A DNA stretch of 64,000 nucleotides from Alicyclobacillus kakegawensis NBRC 103104 (GCF_001552655.1 NZ_BCRP01000001.1:186001-250000); one strand, 5' to 3'. Positions 34,624-43,525 are shown, counted from the stretch's first letter. Notes: generated by a model from the letters alone, not told the origin. Made by a program: numbers and translations.

Positions 34624-35083
34624 GACGCGGATGCCTCCCCTCCGCCGGCACGCATGAAGCGGGGCGAACGGTGCCGGGATGATAAACGTTTGCCGAACAA
34701 CCTACCGACCGGTCGGTTTAGGTTATGGTATAACACTTCTCCTGAATAGCCAAGGAGAAAATCTGGCTTCGCCCCCCTTGCCTTCGTCAGACTCTTGACT
34801 CTACCATACCATTGGCGGTCTGGAATGTGAACTGAGCAGGCAGCGGCCCCAGGCGTCCGGGCGTCCACGCGAACCAGGTTGGGGCGCTGTCTGGGTTTGA
34901 ACGCTGGTTGGATCCGCTGTTAGGATAGTCCATTCGAACTAGTTGCAACCGAAGCAGGAAAATAGCCCGGTCTCACCTGGTTTGTTGGGCTATTCCCAGG
35001 TACCCTGACGGTGCGTGCGGTGCGCACGAACTGGGCGCAATCACCGGTTGTCCAGTGGGCCTTGCAAAAGAGGAGGTCGTCAA
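34624..35083. other. Divergent intergenic region between fadF and the chemoreceptor gene
   Basis: No gene is seen in 460 bases. It contains the palindromic operator at 34704-34717, a possible fadF promoter, and near the plus-strand gene two competing stems: AATAGCCC (34962-34969) with GGGCTATT (34988-34995), or ACCTGG (34976-34981) with CCAGGT (34997-35002). No U-tract follows either stem. Confidence 0.5.
34704..34717. promoter_or_regulatory. Palindromic TetR-type operator upstream of fadF-acdA
   Basis: ACCGACCGGTCGGT is a perfect 14-bp palindrome, extended by AACC/GGTT on the outside. On the minus strand it lies just after a TATACC -10-like box (34727-34732), a placement suited to repression. 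Its form is like operators of TetR-family fatty acid degradation repressors. Confidence 0.6.
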
Positions 35084-36382
35084 ATGGAAGAACATGCAAA
35101 AGACAAACCATTACCGCAACGATTTCACCGGGTCCGCAGTGAAGTGACCCTGTATTGGCTGGGCGCTTCAGCTGGCGCCATCGCCGCCGACGCCATCTTT
35201 TTCCGGATAGCCTATCGGGAACATGACAATGGATTGGCCTGGTCCGTGGCCTCTGTCATTCTGCTCATCGTCATCCTCGCTCTGCTCATCCAATGGCGGT
35301 TCCGGGCCTTGTTTCGACCGATTCAGGCGCTCTATGACGAAATGATGTACATAAGAACGGGAGACTTTCGCGCGCGGGACCTGGACGCCGCGGGTCGCAC
35401 CGACCTGGTTCAAGTGGTGCAAGCGCTTCAGGAGGCAAAGGCGGGTGTGCGCCGCATCCTGGAGCAGATGCAGCAGGCGGCGAGCGACATCAGCGACGGG
35501 ATAGAGTCCCTGCGTGAAAGCGCACATACCACCAGCCAGGCCTCGGAACAAAACGCGTCCGCGATGACGCAAGTCATGACGGCCGTGGACGAGGAGAGAG
35601 CCCTGACCAACCAAACCGTCTCCGCGATGCAGGAGACCATGCAGAGTGTGGCGTCCATCCAGGCCTTGATTGCCAAGACGCAAGACCTTTCCTCCGCCAT
35701 GATGGAGAACGCGGAGCAAGGGAAGGCGCAGATGTCCGCAGCCACGGACCAGATGAAGAAAATGGAGCAGGCGGTGGCGCGGGTGCGGCAGAGTACACAG
35801 GCGCTGGAACAATCCGCCCACCAGGTGACAGACATTGTGCAGGCGATGCAGTCCATCGCGGCGCAGACGCACATGCTCGCCCTCAACGCCGCGGTCGAGG
35901 CGGCGCGGGCCGGCGGCGAAGGCAAAGGCTTCGCCGTGGTCGCGGCCGAGGTGCGCAAACTCGCGGAACAATCGCGCCGCGACGCGGATACCGTGCGCCA
36001 GGTGGTGACCGACATGGTCAGCCACGTGCAAGCGGCGGCCGCATCCATGGAGGAGGCGGCGGGCACGGTGGTTCACACGTCGCAAGCGGTGCGCGCCTCC
36101 GAAAACACGTTTCTGGGACTGGCCCAGGACGTGCTGGAACTCCAGGATGGGATGCGGACCATCGAAACGGCGGCGCAAGCCATCCGCAGCCACACCGAAC
36201 GGGTTGCGGAACAGATGCCGGTGCTGCAGAAGGCGGCCGATGTGCAGTCGCAATCGGTGGCGGAAGTCGCCGCCGCAAGCGAAGAGCAGGTGGCGATGAT
36301 GGAAGAAGTGGCCTCGACGGTGGACGAGATCAGCCGCATGGCCGGTCAGTTGCGCGCCGCGGCAGGACAGTTTCAGTGGTGA
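35084..36382 (+). CDS. Methyl-accepting chemotaxis protein with minimal outer region
   Basis: 432 aa. Two membrane helices (residues about 20-45 and 55-75) are separated by only a few residues (AYREHDNG), so there is no extracellular ligand domain. A HAMP-like linker and the cytoplasmic signalling coiled coil follow, with the tip LALNAAVEAARAGGEGKGFA and VVAAEVRKLAEQSRRDA. It may sense an intracellular or membrane cue. ATG follows AGGAGGTCGTCAA. Confidence 0.9.
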   Translation: MEEHAKDKPLPQRFHRVRSEVTLYWLGASAGAIAADAIFFRIAYREHDNGLAWSVASVILLIVILALLIQWRFRALFRPIQALYDEMMYIRTGDFRARDLDAAGRTDLVQVVQALQEAKAGVRRILEQMQQAASDISDGIESLRESAHTTSQASEQNASAMTQVMTAVDEERALTNQTVSAMQETMQSVASIQALIAKTQDLSSAMMENAEQGKAQMSAATDQMKKMEQAVARVRQSTQALEQSAHQVTDIVQAMQSIAAQTHMLALNAAVEAARAGGEGKGFAVVAAEVRKLAEQSRRDADTVRQVVTDMVSHVQAAAASMEEAAGTVVHTSQAVRASENTFLGLAQDVLELQDGMRTIETAAQAIRSHTERVAEQMPVLQKAADVQSQSVAEVAAASEEQVAMMEEVASTVDEISRMAGQLRAAAGQFQW

Positions 36383-36753
36383 GGATCAGCCCTGTTGATG
36401 CCTTCTGTCCCTGCCCGCCGACGCAGCAACTCGTCGGCGCGCTGGCGCAACAGGGCGCCAAATTTCCCGCACTGCGCCGTCGTGGCGCGGCCGAGATCGC
36501 CGAGGAGGTACTCGTGCAGGCCCACTTCCCGCGCCACCTCGGCGCGCATGCGCTCCATCAGGCGCGCGCGCTCCGCATCCAGGGCCTCCCGCTCGTTGGC
36601 TGGGCGCGCGGCGCTTTCGGCACGCCACTTCCCCGCAACGAAGTCCTCGACGGGGCGCGTGCCGCCGGCCCGCCTGCCGTCGGCGCGGGCCGGGCCACGC
36701 TGTGGCCCCCGCGCGGACCGGGGTTGGACCGGTGTGTTTTCGCGCTCGCTCAT
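36373..36753 (-). CDS. Basic small protein with an alpha/beta-SASP-like C-terminal region
   Basis: 126 aa. The first 60 residues are rich in Arg, Pro and Gly. The rest (MRAEVAREVGL, then TTAQCGKFGALL, then RADELL) resembles the spore DNA-binding alpha/beta small acid-soluble proteins, including the EVAREVG segment that corresponds to the germination protease site. The usual GG doublet is replaced by GA and the last helix is shorter. It is convergent with, and overlaps by ten bases, the chemoreceptor gene, and follows the YwiB-like gene. Confidence 0.55.
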   Translation of the reverse strand: MSERENTPVQPRSARGPQRGPARADGRRAGGTRPVEDFVAGKWRAESAARPANEREALDAERARLMERMRAEVAREVGLHEYLLGDLGRATTAQCGKFGALLRQRADELLRRRAGTEGINRADPHH

Positions 36754-37253
36754 CGCGCATCCTCCGAACCCTCGCTCGCACGCGCGCTCGCGCACGCATC
36801 CAGCGGCTCCAGTGTGAACACCAGGTCAATCCGATTGGCCTGCGCTGGGTCCGCGTCCCGCCCCAGCCCCATCCGGCAGCGGACGCGCGCCTCCCCGCCG
36901 TCGGGGCGCAGCCGCACGTCCATGGCCTCCACGGCCACGGCGACCGGGATGGCCCGCCCTTGCACACGCAGCTCGGAATACGTGGTGCGGCCGGGGACAA
37001 AGCGGTGTGTCCAGGTGACCGGCCCCCGGCGCGCCCAGGTCAGCGCGCCCGGCTCCAGCTTGAGGGCGCTTTGCCCGGCCGGCCCGCCCTGTGCGGCCTC
37101 GACCGGCTCCTGATAGACAAACCAGTGCGATCCGCCCTTCTGCCGCCACCGTGCGTCTTCGATGCACGCTTCGAGGGCGTCGGAACCCGACTCGACGCGC
37201 CGCCAGCGGATGCGCACGCGCCGTTCGGGGGCGCCTTCCTCATACCACCACAT
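36750..37253 (-). CDS. YwiB-like protein (DUF1934)
   Basis: 167 aa. The pattern of beta-strands with WFVYQEP, LKLEPGALTWARRGPVTWTH and RFVPGRTTYSEL fits the DUF1934 calycin-like family of Firmicutes, whose role is not known. ATG at 37253 has AAGGGG about 11 bases upstream. It overlaps the following gene by four bases. Confidence 0.75.
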   Translation of the reverse strand: MWWYEEGAPERRVRIRWRRVESGSDALEACIEDARWRQKGGSHWFVYQEPVEAAQGGPAGQSALKLEPGALTWARRGPVTWTHRFVPGRTTYSELRVQGRAIPVAVAVEAMDVRLRPDGGEARVRCRMGLGRDADPAQANRIDLVFTLEPLDACASARASEGSEDAR

Positions 37254-37379
37254 GCTGAATCTACCCCTTGTCCATCCGCCGGCAATGCGCCATCCGCGGC
37301 CTTTTCCGTTGCCGAGGCCCTGCCGTTTCCGCCTGAGCCGCCAGCCTTGTCCTCACGCGCCCGAACGGCTGCAGGAAGC

Positions 37380-38291
37380 CTACGCTGTGTGAACAAACGC
37401 GAGCAGGGCCTCACGCACCAGCTTCGCCGCCAGGATTTGCGTCTGCTCGGACGGATCGATCAGCGGCGAGGTCTCCACCAGGTCGAATCCCACCACGTTC
37501 AGCTTCGCCAACTCGCACATGACCGCAAACCCTTCGCGCGGGGTGATGCCGCCGTGCTCGGCCGTGCCCGTGCCGGGGGCGTGAGCAGGATCGAACACGT
37601 CGATATCCCAGGTCACGTACACCGGGTGGCCCATCAGCTCGGGCAACACCTGTCGCAACGGCGTGAGCACGTCAAATGGGAAAAAGTGGGTATGCTCGCG
37701 GGCCCACCGAAACTCCTCGCGCGTTCCGGAGCGGATACCGAACTGGTAGACCTTCTCCGGGCCAATGGCATCGCACACCTTGCGGATGACGGTGGCGTGC
37801 GAGTACGCCTCGCCCTCGTACGACTCACGCAGATCCGTATGCGCGTCCAGGTGCACCACGCGCAAATCGGGGTACGCCTCCCAGGCGGCGCGCAGGGCGC
37901 CCCAGGAGGCCAAGTGCTCACCGCCCAAGCCGAGCGGAAACTTGCCGGCTGTGTACAACGTGCGCACGTACTGGTAAATCTTCTCCACGCTCGCCTGCGG
38001 ATTGCCGAAAGGCAGCGGGATGTCCCCGGCGTCAAAGTACCGGATGTCCGAGAGGTCGCGGTCGAGGTATGGGCTGTACTCCTCAAGCCCAATCGAGACC
38101 TCGCGGATGCGGGCCGGTCCGAGACGCGTGCCGGATCGAAAGGAGACCGTCCAGTCCATGGGCATGCCGTAGATGACCGCTTGCGCGGCGGCGAAGTCGT
38201 CGCTGGCGGCGATGAACACGTTGCCGCTGTACGCAGGGTCAAACGGACGGCCGATGCCGCCCGGCTGCCCGGGTGCCCAGGGATGGCTCAT
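37380..38291 (-). CDS. speB: Agmatinase (ureohydrolase family)
   Basis: Splits agmatine to putrescine and urea. The binuclear manganese site residues are seen in GLGGEHLASWG, VVHLDAHTDLRESYEG and VTWDIDVFDPAHAPGTGTAE. 303 aa. ATG 38291 overlaps the speE stop (ATGA) and follows GAGGAG. Clustering with speE supports polyamine synthesis rather than arginase. Confidence 0.93.
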   Translation of the reverse strand: MSHPWAPGQPGGIGRPFDPAYSGNVFIAASDDFAAAQAVIYGMPMDWTVSFRSGTRLGPARIREVSIGLEEYSPYLDRDLSDIRYFDAGDIPLPFGNPQASVEKIYQYVRTLYTAGKFPLGLGGEHLASWGALRAAWEAYPDLRVVHLDAHTDLRESYEGEAYSHATVIRKVCDAIGPEKVYQFGIRSGTREEFRWAREHTHFFPFDVLTPLRQVLPELMGHPVYVTWDIDVFDPAHAPGTGTAEHGGITPREGFAVMCELAKLNVVGFDLVETSPLIDPSEQTQILAAKLVREALLAFVHTA

Positions 38292-39121
38292 CCCCGAGTC
38301 AACTCCTCGACAAAGGGCGGCAGGGCGAACGCGGCTTGGTGCACCTGCGGCGAATAATACTTGCAATCCGTCACGCGGGCCGGCTGGGGCGCGAGCGGGT
38401 TATACTCCTTGCTGCCGATGGTGAAGCTCCACATGCCGGTTGGATAGGTCGGGACATACGCCAGGTACAGGTGCGTCTTCGCGAATACGCTCGAGACGTC
38501 GCTGAAGACCTGGCGAATGAGGTCCTGGTTGGTAAACGGAGATTCGGTCTGGGCGACAAACAGGCCGTCCTCACGCAGCGCCCGGTGGACCGCCTGGAAG
38601 AACGTCCTGGCGAAGAGACCGACCGCGGGGCCGACGGGATCCGTCGAGTCCACCAGTATGACGTCAAACTCGCCGGGGTGCTGCTCGACGTAGCGGATGC
38701 CGTCGGTCACCTGCACATCGACGCGGGCATCCGAGAGGCCCTTTGCGATGTGCGGGAAGTATCGCTTGGACGCTTCAATGACGCGCCCGTCGATCTCCGC
38801 CAGCACGACGCGTTCGACCGAGGGGTGTTTGAGGATCTCCCTCACCGCGCCTCCGTCGCCGCCGCCAACCACCAGGACACTTTTGGGATTGGGATGCGTG
38901 TGCATCGGCACGTGGGCAATCATTTCATGATAGACAAACTCGTCCTTGTCGGTGGTCATCACGCAACCGTCGAGGACAAGCAGGTTACCATATTGGGCGG
39001 TTTCGTAAACGGCGAGCGACTGAAACTCCGTCTGCTCGCTGTGAAGGGTCCGGTTGACCCGAAGTCCGAGCGACAGGTTCTCGTTCTGCAGCTCGGTGAA
39101 CCACAGTTCCGGCTTCGGCAT
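38288..39121 (-). CDS. speE: Spermidine synthase
   Basis: Aminopropyltransferase, putrescine to spermidine. 277 aa with ELWFTELQNENLSLG at the N-terminus, the nucleotide-binding VLVVGGGDGGAVREILKH near residue 85 and DVILVDSTDPVGPA near 150. ATG at 39121 follows AGGAGG; earlier starts lie before this site. Confidence 0.96.
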   Translation of the reverse strand: MPKPELWFTELQNENLSLGLRVNRTLHSEQTEFQSLAVYETAQYGNLLVLDGCVMTTDKDEFVYHEMIAHVPMHTHPNPKSVLVVGGGDGGAVREILKHPSVERVVLAEIDGRVIEASKRYFPHIAKGLSDARVDVQVTDGIRYVEQHPGEFDVILVDSTDPVGPAVGLFARTFFQAVHRALREDGLFVAQTESPFTNQDLIRQVFSDVSSVFAKTHLYLAYVPTYPTGMWSFTIGSKEYNPLAPQPARVTDCKYYSPQVHQAAFALPPFVEELTRG

Positions 39122-39162
39122 GGGCGCGCCTCCTAGCACAGTGCAGTCAAATTGCCGTCCGT

Positions 39163-39171
39163 ATTATACCA
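39163..39171 (-). promoter_or_regulatory. Extended -10 promoter of speE-speB
   Basis: TGGTATAAT on the minus strand about 45 bases before speE, the same extended -10 form as at upp; the -35 region is poor. Confidence 0.55.
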
Positions 39172-39504
39172 AACTGTGAAGGTGAGAATGTGACAGGTGC
39201 GGCAGAGTTCGGAGGAGACACGTCCATTGTCGGCAGTCAGACCGTGTAGGAGTGGAGGCTCTTCAAACTCGCACACATCCGGATCGCCCTGGAGCACTTG
39301 GTTCGGGTTGAAGCCTTCCGCAAGAACTGACTCGTACCCAAGGAGTCGACGTTTCTTTGCCTTTCTGGTTCAGGAACCAGGGTGAAATAGGGATTCATGG
39401 TGCTGCAATCCCCGATTGAGGCTTGCGGCACTTCATGGTTTGCTCTTGAAGGGACGGGTCTATATCCGCCTCCATAACCCCCGCACTGCAGCGGTGGCCA
39501 TCCG
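39172..39504. other. Gap between the speE promoter and feoC, with possible decayed coding
   Basis: No intact gene. On the minus strand two short open pieces in different frames look protein-like: MNPYFTLVPEPERQRN near 39395, and, in the next frame towards 39190, NPNQVLQGDPDVCEFEEPPL. They could be a frameshifted relic, but no family was recognised. Confidence 0.3.
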
Positions 39505-39786
39505 TCATCTCGCCACATCCCCGGCCCGCCCATAGGCGTGCGCCACCTTGCGCAGCGACGTCTCGTCCTCCATGCACAGGCCCTGGAACGCGCAGCGGTT
39601 GCAGTGGTGCGTCGGGTTGGCGCAGTGCTCAATCTGCCCCACCGCGTTCTCCCTCAGGCGGCCCATGCGCTTGAGCTGTTCAATCCCCGCCCGCACCAGT
39701 TCCGGCGACACACCGACAAACGACGCCAGCTCGTCCATCGTCCACACCCTGCACTGGGTAAACGCCGCTTCGATCTTTGACAGCAC
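39505..39786 (-). CDS. feoC: FeoC-like iron-sulfur winged-helix regulator
   Basis: About 93 aa: a helix-turn-helix half (MDELASFVGVSPELVRAGIEQL) followed by a Cys cluster HHCNRCAFQGLCM that could bind Fe-S. Placement directly after feoB supports a FeoC role in tuning ferrous uptake. GTG at 39786 has GAGGGG eight bases upstream. Confidence 0.8.
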   Translation of the reverse strand: MLSKIEAAFTQCRVWTMDELASFVGVSPELVRAGIEQLKRMGRLRENAVGQIEHCANPTHHCNRCAFQGLCMEDETSLRKVAHAYGRAGDVAR

Positions 39787-39831
39787 CGCCGTAGCCCCTC
39801 TCACCCAGCCGGCCAACCGGCATTACTCGCT

Positions 39832-42006
39832 TCATATCTGCAGCCCGAAGACCATCCCGACGCGTTCCAGCAGCAGCCCCAGCCCAAACGCCACCGCCAC
39901 GTTCACGATGATGCCAGCCGCCGTCCACCTCCAGCTGCCGCTCTCGCGACGCATCTGGATGACCGTGGACAAGCAGGGCACATACAGCATGTAGACCACC
40001 AGGTAGGTGAACGCCACCAGCGGCGTCATCGCTTGTGTCAGCAAATGCCCGAGCGATCCGTCCGTCCCCGCCCCATACAGCACGCCGAGGGTGGAGAGCG
40101 TCGTCTCCTTGGCGACAAAGCCGAACAATATGGCAATCATCAGGCGCCAGTCGAACCCGTACCACCGCCCCACCGACTCCAGCCAGTGCCCTACCTGCGC
40201 CGCGTACGACTGACCGACCGGCGCGCCCATGGGGAAGTACGTCAGTGCCCACGTCAGGAGCGTCGCCCAAATCAGGAACATCCAGATGCGGCTGATGAAC
40301 ATCCACACACGGTGCCAGGTCGGAATCAGGATATTGCGCATGGACGGCACGTGATAGCTCGGCAGCTCAATCAGCAGCGGCGCTGGATCGGTCGGCAGCA
40401 CCGTCCGGCGGTACAGCATAGCCGATCCCGCCACCACCCCGAGACTGATGAGGATGAGCGCCATCATCACAAACGCGCCGCGCGTGCCCGGGAAAAACGC
40501 CGCCGTCATGACCGCCATAACACCGAGCCGCGCGTTGCAAGGAATGAACGGGATCACCAAATTGGCCAACAGGCGATCCCGATGGTTTTCCATCACCCTC
40601 GTCGCCGCCATCGCCGGCACATTGCACCCGTACGCCGAGACCAGCGCGAAAAACCCTTTCCCATGCAGGCCAATCCCCTGCATCAACCGGTCCACCAACA
40701 CCGATGCCCGCGCCATATAGCCGCTGTCCTGGAGAAGCTGATAGATGGCGAAGAAGATGGCCATGTAGGGAACAAACGACAACACCGCCCCGACGCCGGC
40801 AAACACTCCGTCGACCGTCAGGCTCTGCACATAGGTTGGGGCCCCTACAGCCGCCAACCCCTTGGCGACAAGCTGTCCTAGCCACCCCATGCCGTTGCCC
40901 ACCCAATCGGAGAGAGGCGCGCTGGCCACAAACGACAGCCAAAAGGCAGCAAAAAATACAACCGCCATCGCCGGGTAGCCCCAAAACCGATGCAGCAACA
41001 CCTTATCCAGCCGCTCGCTGAAGGTCTGTTTGGCGAGCGGATCCCGCCGCACACAGTCGGCGAGAAGATTCGCGATGTGGTTGTACTTTGCGTCGGCGAT
41101 GCGCATCTCGAACTCCTCGTGCTGGGCGCGCAGGCGCTCAAGAACCGCCGGTTCCAGGGCCAACGCCTGATTTCCCAGCTCCACCTGGACACCCGCTTGC
41201 TGCGCGCAGCAGGACAGCGCAAGTTGCACAGCCGCCTGGCCCTGCGGGATGACGCGCACCTCGCGCGTCACCTCTTCGTCGCCCTGCAGCAGCCGCAGCG
41301 CCATCCACTCAGGGCGGAAGCGGCCGACACCTGCGGCCGGCTGTGCGCCCGCCACCACCGGCGATGCGGTGAGGCCCCGGGCGCGAGTATCCCCTGCACC
41401 CAGGGCGATGCCGGGCCCCGGGGCCGCAGCGGCCAACTGCGACGCGAGCGGATCCAACACCTCGCGCAGCTCCTCCGGATACGGGACCACCCAGGTGTTG
41501 ATGGGGACAACTTCCCGCCCGCCGATGCGTTCCATCCACGCCACCAGCTCCGTGAGGCCCACGCCCCGCGCCGCCACCGTCGGCACCACAGGCACCCCGA
41601 GCCGCCGCGACAGGGCGGCCGCATCCACGGTAATGCCCTGGTCTTCGGCCACGTCCACCATGTTCAAGGCCACTACGACGCGCGGCGTCAGTTCCAACAC
41701 CTCGAGCGCGAGAAACAGATTGCGCTCCAAACTCGCCGCGTTGACGACCACAATCACAGCGTCGTATGGCTCGTACAACAGGAAGTTGCGCGTCACGAGT
41801 TCATCGCGCGCGTAGGCTGTCAGCGCGTACGTGCCCGGGAGATCCACCAACTCTATGAGGTCTCCCGCCGCTCCCGAACGCACTTTGCCGATGATGTATT
41901 CCACAGTGGTTCCCGGCCAGTTGGCAACCTCTTGATGAGCGCCCGTCAGCGCGTTGAACAGTGTGGTTTTGCCCACGTTCGGGTTCCCCACCAGTGCAAC
42001 TCTCAC
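39832..42006 (-). CDS. feoB: Ferrous iron transporter FeoB
   Basis: Fe2+ permease with an N-terminal GTPase: G1 GNPNVGKTTLFNAL at residue 7, G3 VDLPGTYALT near 54, G4 LNMVD near 114. The membrane part has two Gate motifs, seen around SAYGCNVPAMAATRVM and FIPCNARLGVMAVM (both with conserved Cys). 724 aa, GTG start after GGGGGCAG. Operon feoA-feoB-feoC. Confidence 0.96.
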   Translation of the reverse strand: MRVALVGNPNVGKTTLFNALTGAHQEVANWPGTTVEYIIGKVRSGAAGDLIELVDLPGTYALTAYARDELVTRNFLLYEPYDAVIVVVNAASLERNLFLALEVLELTPRVVVALNMVDVAEDQGITVDAAALSRRLGVPVVPTVAARGVGLTELVAWMERIGGREVVPINTWVVPYPEELREVLDPLASQLAAAAPGPGIALGAGDTRARGLTASPVVAGAQPAAGVGRFRPEWMALRLLQGDEEVTREVRVIPQGQAAVQLALSCCAQQAGVQVELGNQALALEPAVLERLRAQHEEFEMRIADAKYNHIANLLADCVRRDPLAKQTFSERLDKVLLHRFWGYPAMAVVFFAAFWLSFVASAPLSDWVGNGMGWLGQLVAKGLAAVGAPTYVQSLTVDGVFAGVGAVLSFVPYMAIFFAIYQLLQDSGYMARASVLVDRLMQGIGLHGKGFFALVSAYGCNVPAMAATRVMENHRDRLLANLVIPFIPCNARLGVMAVMTAAFFPGTRGAFVMMALILISLGVVAGSAMLYRRTVLPTDPAPLLIELPSYHVPSMRNILIPTWHRVWMFISRIWMFLIWATLLTWALTYFPMGAPVGQSYAAQVGHWLESVGRWYGFDWRLMIAILFGFVAKETTLSTLGVLYGAGTDGSLGHLLTQAMTPLVAFTYLVVYMLYVPCLSTVIQMRRESGSWRWTAAGIIVNVAVAFGLGLLLERVGMVFGLQI

Positions 42007-42099
42007 GCTAGCTGCCCCCGATCTCTATCCACTGAGCGAACCGTCCAACAACCCAACGTCCACTCCCGCGTCCCCGACAGCCTGCCTCAATCCAGTCGG

Positions 42100-42336
42100 T
42101 CAGCCTACTACGGAGACCCAAACCCTATCCGCGTCGTGGCGCCGGATGGCCAACCGAGTGCCGCGCACTTCAATCTCCAGCGGCCCACCGAGCGGCATGC
42201 GCCGCACCAGTACAAGCCGGCTGCGCGGCGTAATGCCGAGCGAGAACAAGCGGTTGCGAAACTGCGGTGGCCCCGCAAGGTCCTGAACCTCCGCCTCGGC
42301 GTTGACGCTCAGTTGTGACAGTCGCACGGTCCGCAT
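42100..42336 (-). CDS. feoA: FeoA-like SH3 protein
   Basis: Small cytosolic partner of FeoB, about 78 aa, with the SH3-type pattern NRLFSLGITPRSRLVLVRR and LEIEVRGTRLAIRR. The start is ambiguous between ATG 42336 and GTG 42348; AAGGGAG favours the ATG. It is 93 bases before feoB. Confidence 0.9.
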   Translation of the reverse strand: MRTVRLSQLSVNAEAEVQDLAGPPQFRNRLFSLGITPRSRLVLVRRMPLGGPLEIEVRGTRLAIRRHDADRVWVSVVG

Positions 42337-42404
42337 CCAGATGGCCACTCCCTTGCCTTACCGGGAACCCTTTTTCCGCTCATCCTGACGACTCGTTATC
42401 TGTG

Positions 42405-42410
42405 ATTATA
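42405..42410 (-). promoter_or_regulatory. -10 box of feoABC
   Basis: Perfect TATAAT on the minus strand, 69 bases before feoA. The inverted repeat at 42422-42436 covers the spacer and -35 position. Confidence 0.6.
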
Positions 42411-42421
42411 GCACAAAAAGT

Positions 42422-42436
42422 TGATCAGTCTGATCA
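42422..42436. promoter_or_regulatory. 7-1-7 inverted repeat, candidate Fur-family operator of feo
   Basis: TGATCAG-T-CTGATCA is a perfect 7-1-7 inverted repeat, the same geometry as the Bacillus Fur/PerR box TGATAAT-N-ATTATCA, with 10 of 14 bases equal. Confidence 0.6.
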
Positions 42437-42499
42437 TCTTTTGGCTCTTGTTTTCCTTCGTAAAGCATATTCGTTTGTACACACTAATGACCTGCAGTT

Positions 42500-43525
42500 T
42501 TAGAGGTCACAGTGTAGTTCCACGTGCTGTTTTGAGAGAGAGGATTCAACGTAGCTGCGGATCAACTGCCAGCCGGCCGATTCCCTGCGGAACGTTTCAA
42601 CGAAGAGATTGACCTCCTTCGTGGGCTTTCCATCCAGTTCAAACGTCACCCAATACACCGCGAGGACTTCGTCTTCATCGACCGGAGTGACGACAACCTC
42701 GTGGAAGTGCCACTTTGGGCTTCTTCCCGCGTATGACTGGAACGCTTCGCGCCAACCGCTGTAGGCTTCGTCATAGCCCCAATCGGAAATCTGGTTTCCG
42801 GGATATGCCCAGCGAGCCCGCAATTCCGGAGAACAAAAGGCGCTCACGCGTTCCGCGTCACAGTCGTTCCACGCAGTTTGATATTGGGTGAAGAAACTCC
42901 GAAAATCAAACAGTAATTCCGACAGTCGGCCCGTCCCGTCGAACGGCTTCTGGCGGACCTCATCGTCCCACTGCACCGGCGTCACGGTTCCGCGAGCCCA
43001 ATCACTCCGAAGCATAGTGTAACTGATGGAATCGGCATACGTTCCGTCCGCTTTCGGCCACGCGACCCGGTGGTGGGCCTCCTTGACGTAGTTGCACTTG
43101 CGGAACGTTCTCCTCATCGCGGCATTGTCCTGCCTGGTTTCACCCTCCACCCGCCTGACATGCGGATACACGGCAAAAACAAACTCGGTCAGCCATAATA
43201 GCGCCTGGGTTCCATACCCTTTGCCCCGCTCCCCCTGACGGATGCGAAGGTCAAACATCGCCGTATCGTCCTCGAGATCATGCAGCCGAATGAGGCCCAC
43301 CTTGCGCTCTTGCACACCTAACCAGAACACACGCGTTCCCGTGTCGCTCATCCACCCATCCATCCACCTGCGAACGTCCGCGGGAGATGGCCGAGTCAAG
43401 ACGTGGAACGGCCACGCCGACGCGGTGAGAAATTCAACCAGGTCGCTCTCGTCTTGAGGAGCCTGGAATTCCACAACGTCGAATTCCGCAAAGTCAGCGC
43501 CACCGGCTTCACCGTAACCTCCCAT
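42500..43525 (-). CDS. GNAT acetyltransferase fused to an NTF2/SnoaL-like domain
   Basis: 341 aa. The first 185 residues are a RimJ/RimL-like N-acetyltransferase (acetyl-CoA loop RIRQGERGKGYGTQALLWLTEF, in part; RRVEGETRQDNAAMRRTFRKC in part). The last 130 are an NTF2-like domain (AWNDCDAERVSAFCSPEL; VYWVTFELDGKPTKEVNLF). This fusion is unusual; the substrate is unknown, perhaps an antibiotic or small metabolite. ATG at 43525 follows GAGGGG. Confidence 0.75.
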   Translation of the reverse strand: MGGYGEAGGADFAEFDVVEFQAPQDESDLVEFLTASAWPFHVLTRPSPADVRRWMDGWMSDTGTRVFWLGVQERKVGLIRLHDLEDDTAMFDLRIRQGERGKGYGTQALLWLTEFVFAVYPHVRRVEGETRQDNAAMRRTFRKCNYVKEAHHRVAWPKADGTYADSISYTMLRSDWARGTVTPVQWDDEVRQKPFDGTGRLSELLFDFRSFFTQYQTAWNDCDAERVSAFCSPELRARWAYPGNQISDWGYDEAYSGWREAFQSYAGRSPKWHFHEVVVTPVDEDEVLAVYWVTFELDGKPTKEVNLFVETFRRESAGWQLIRSYVESSLSKQHVELHCDL

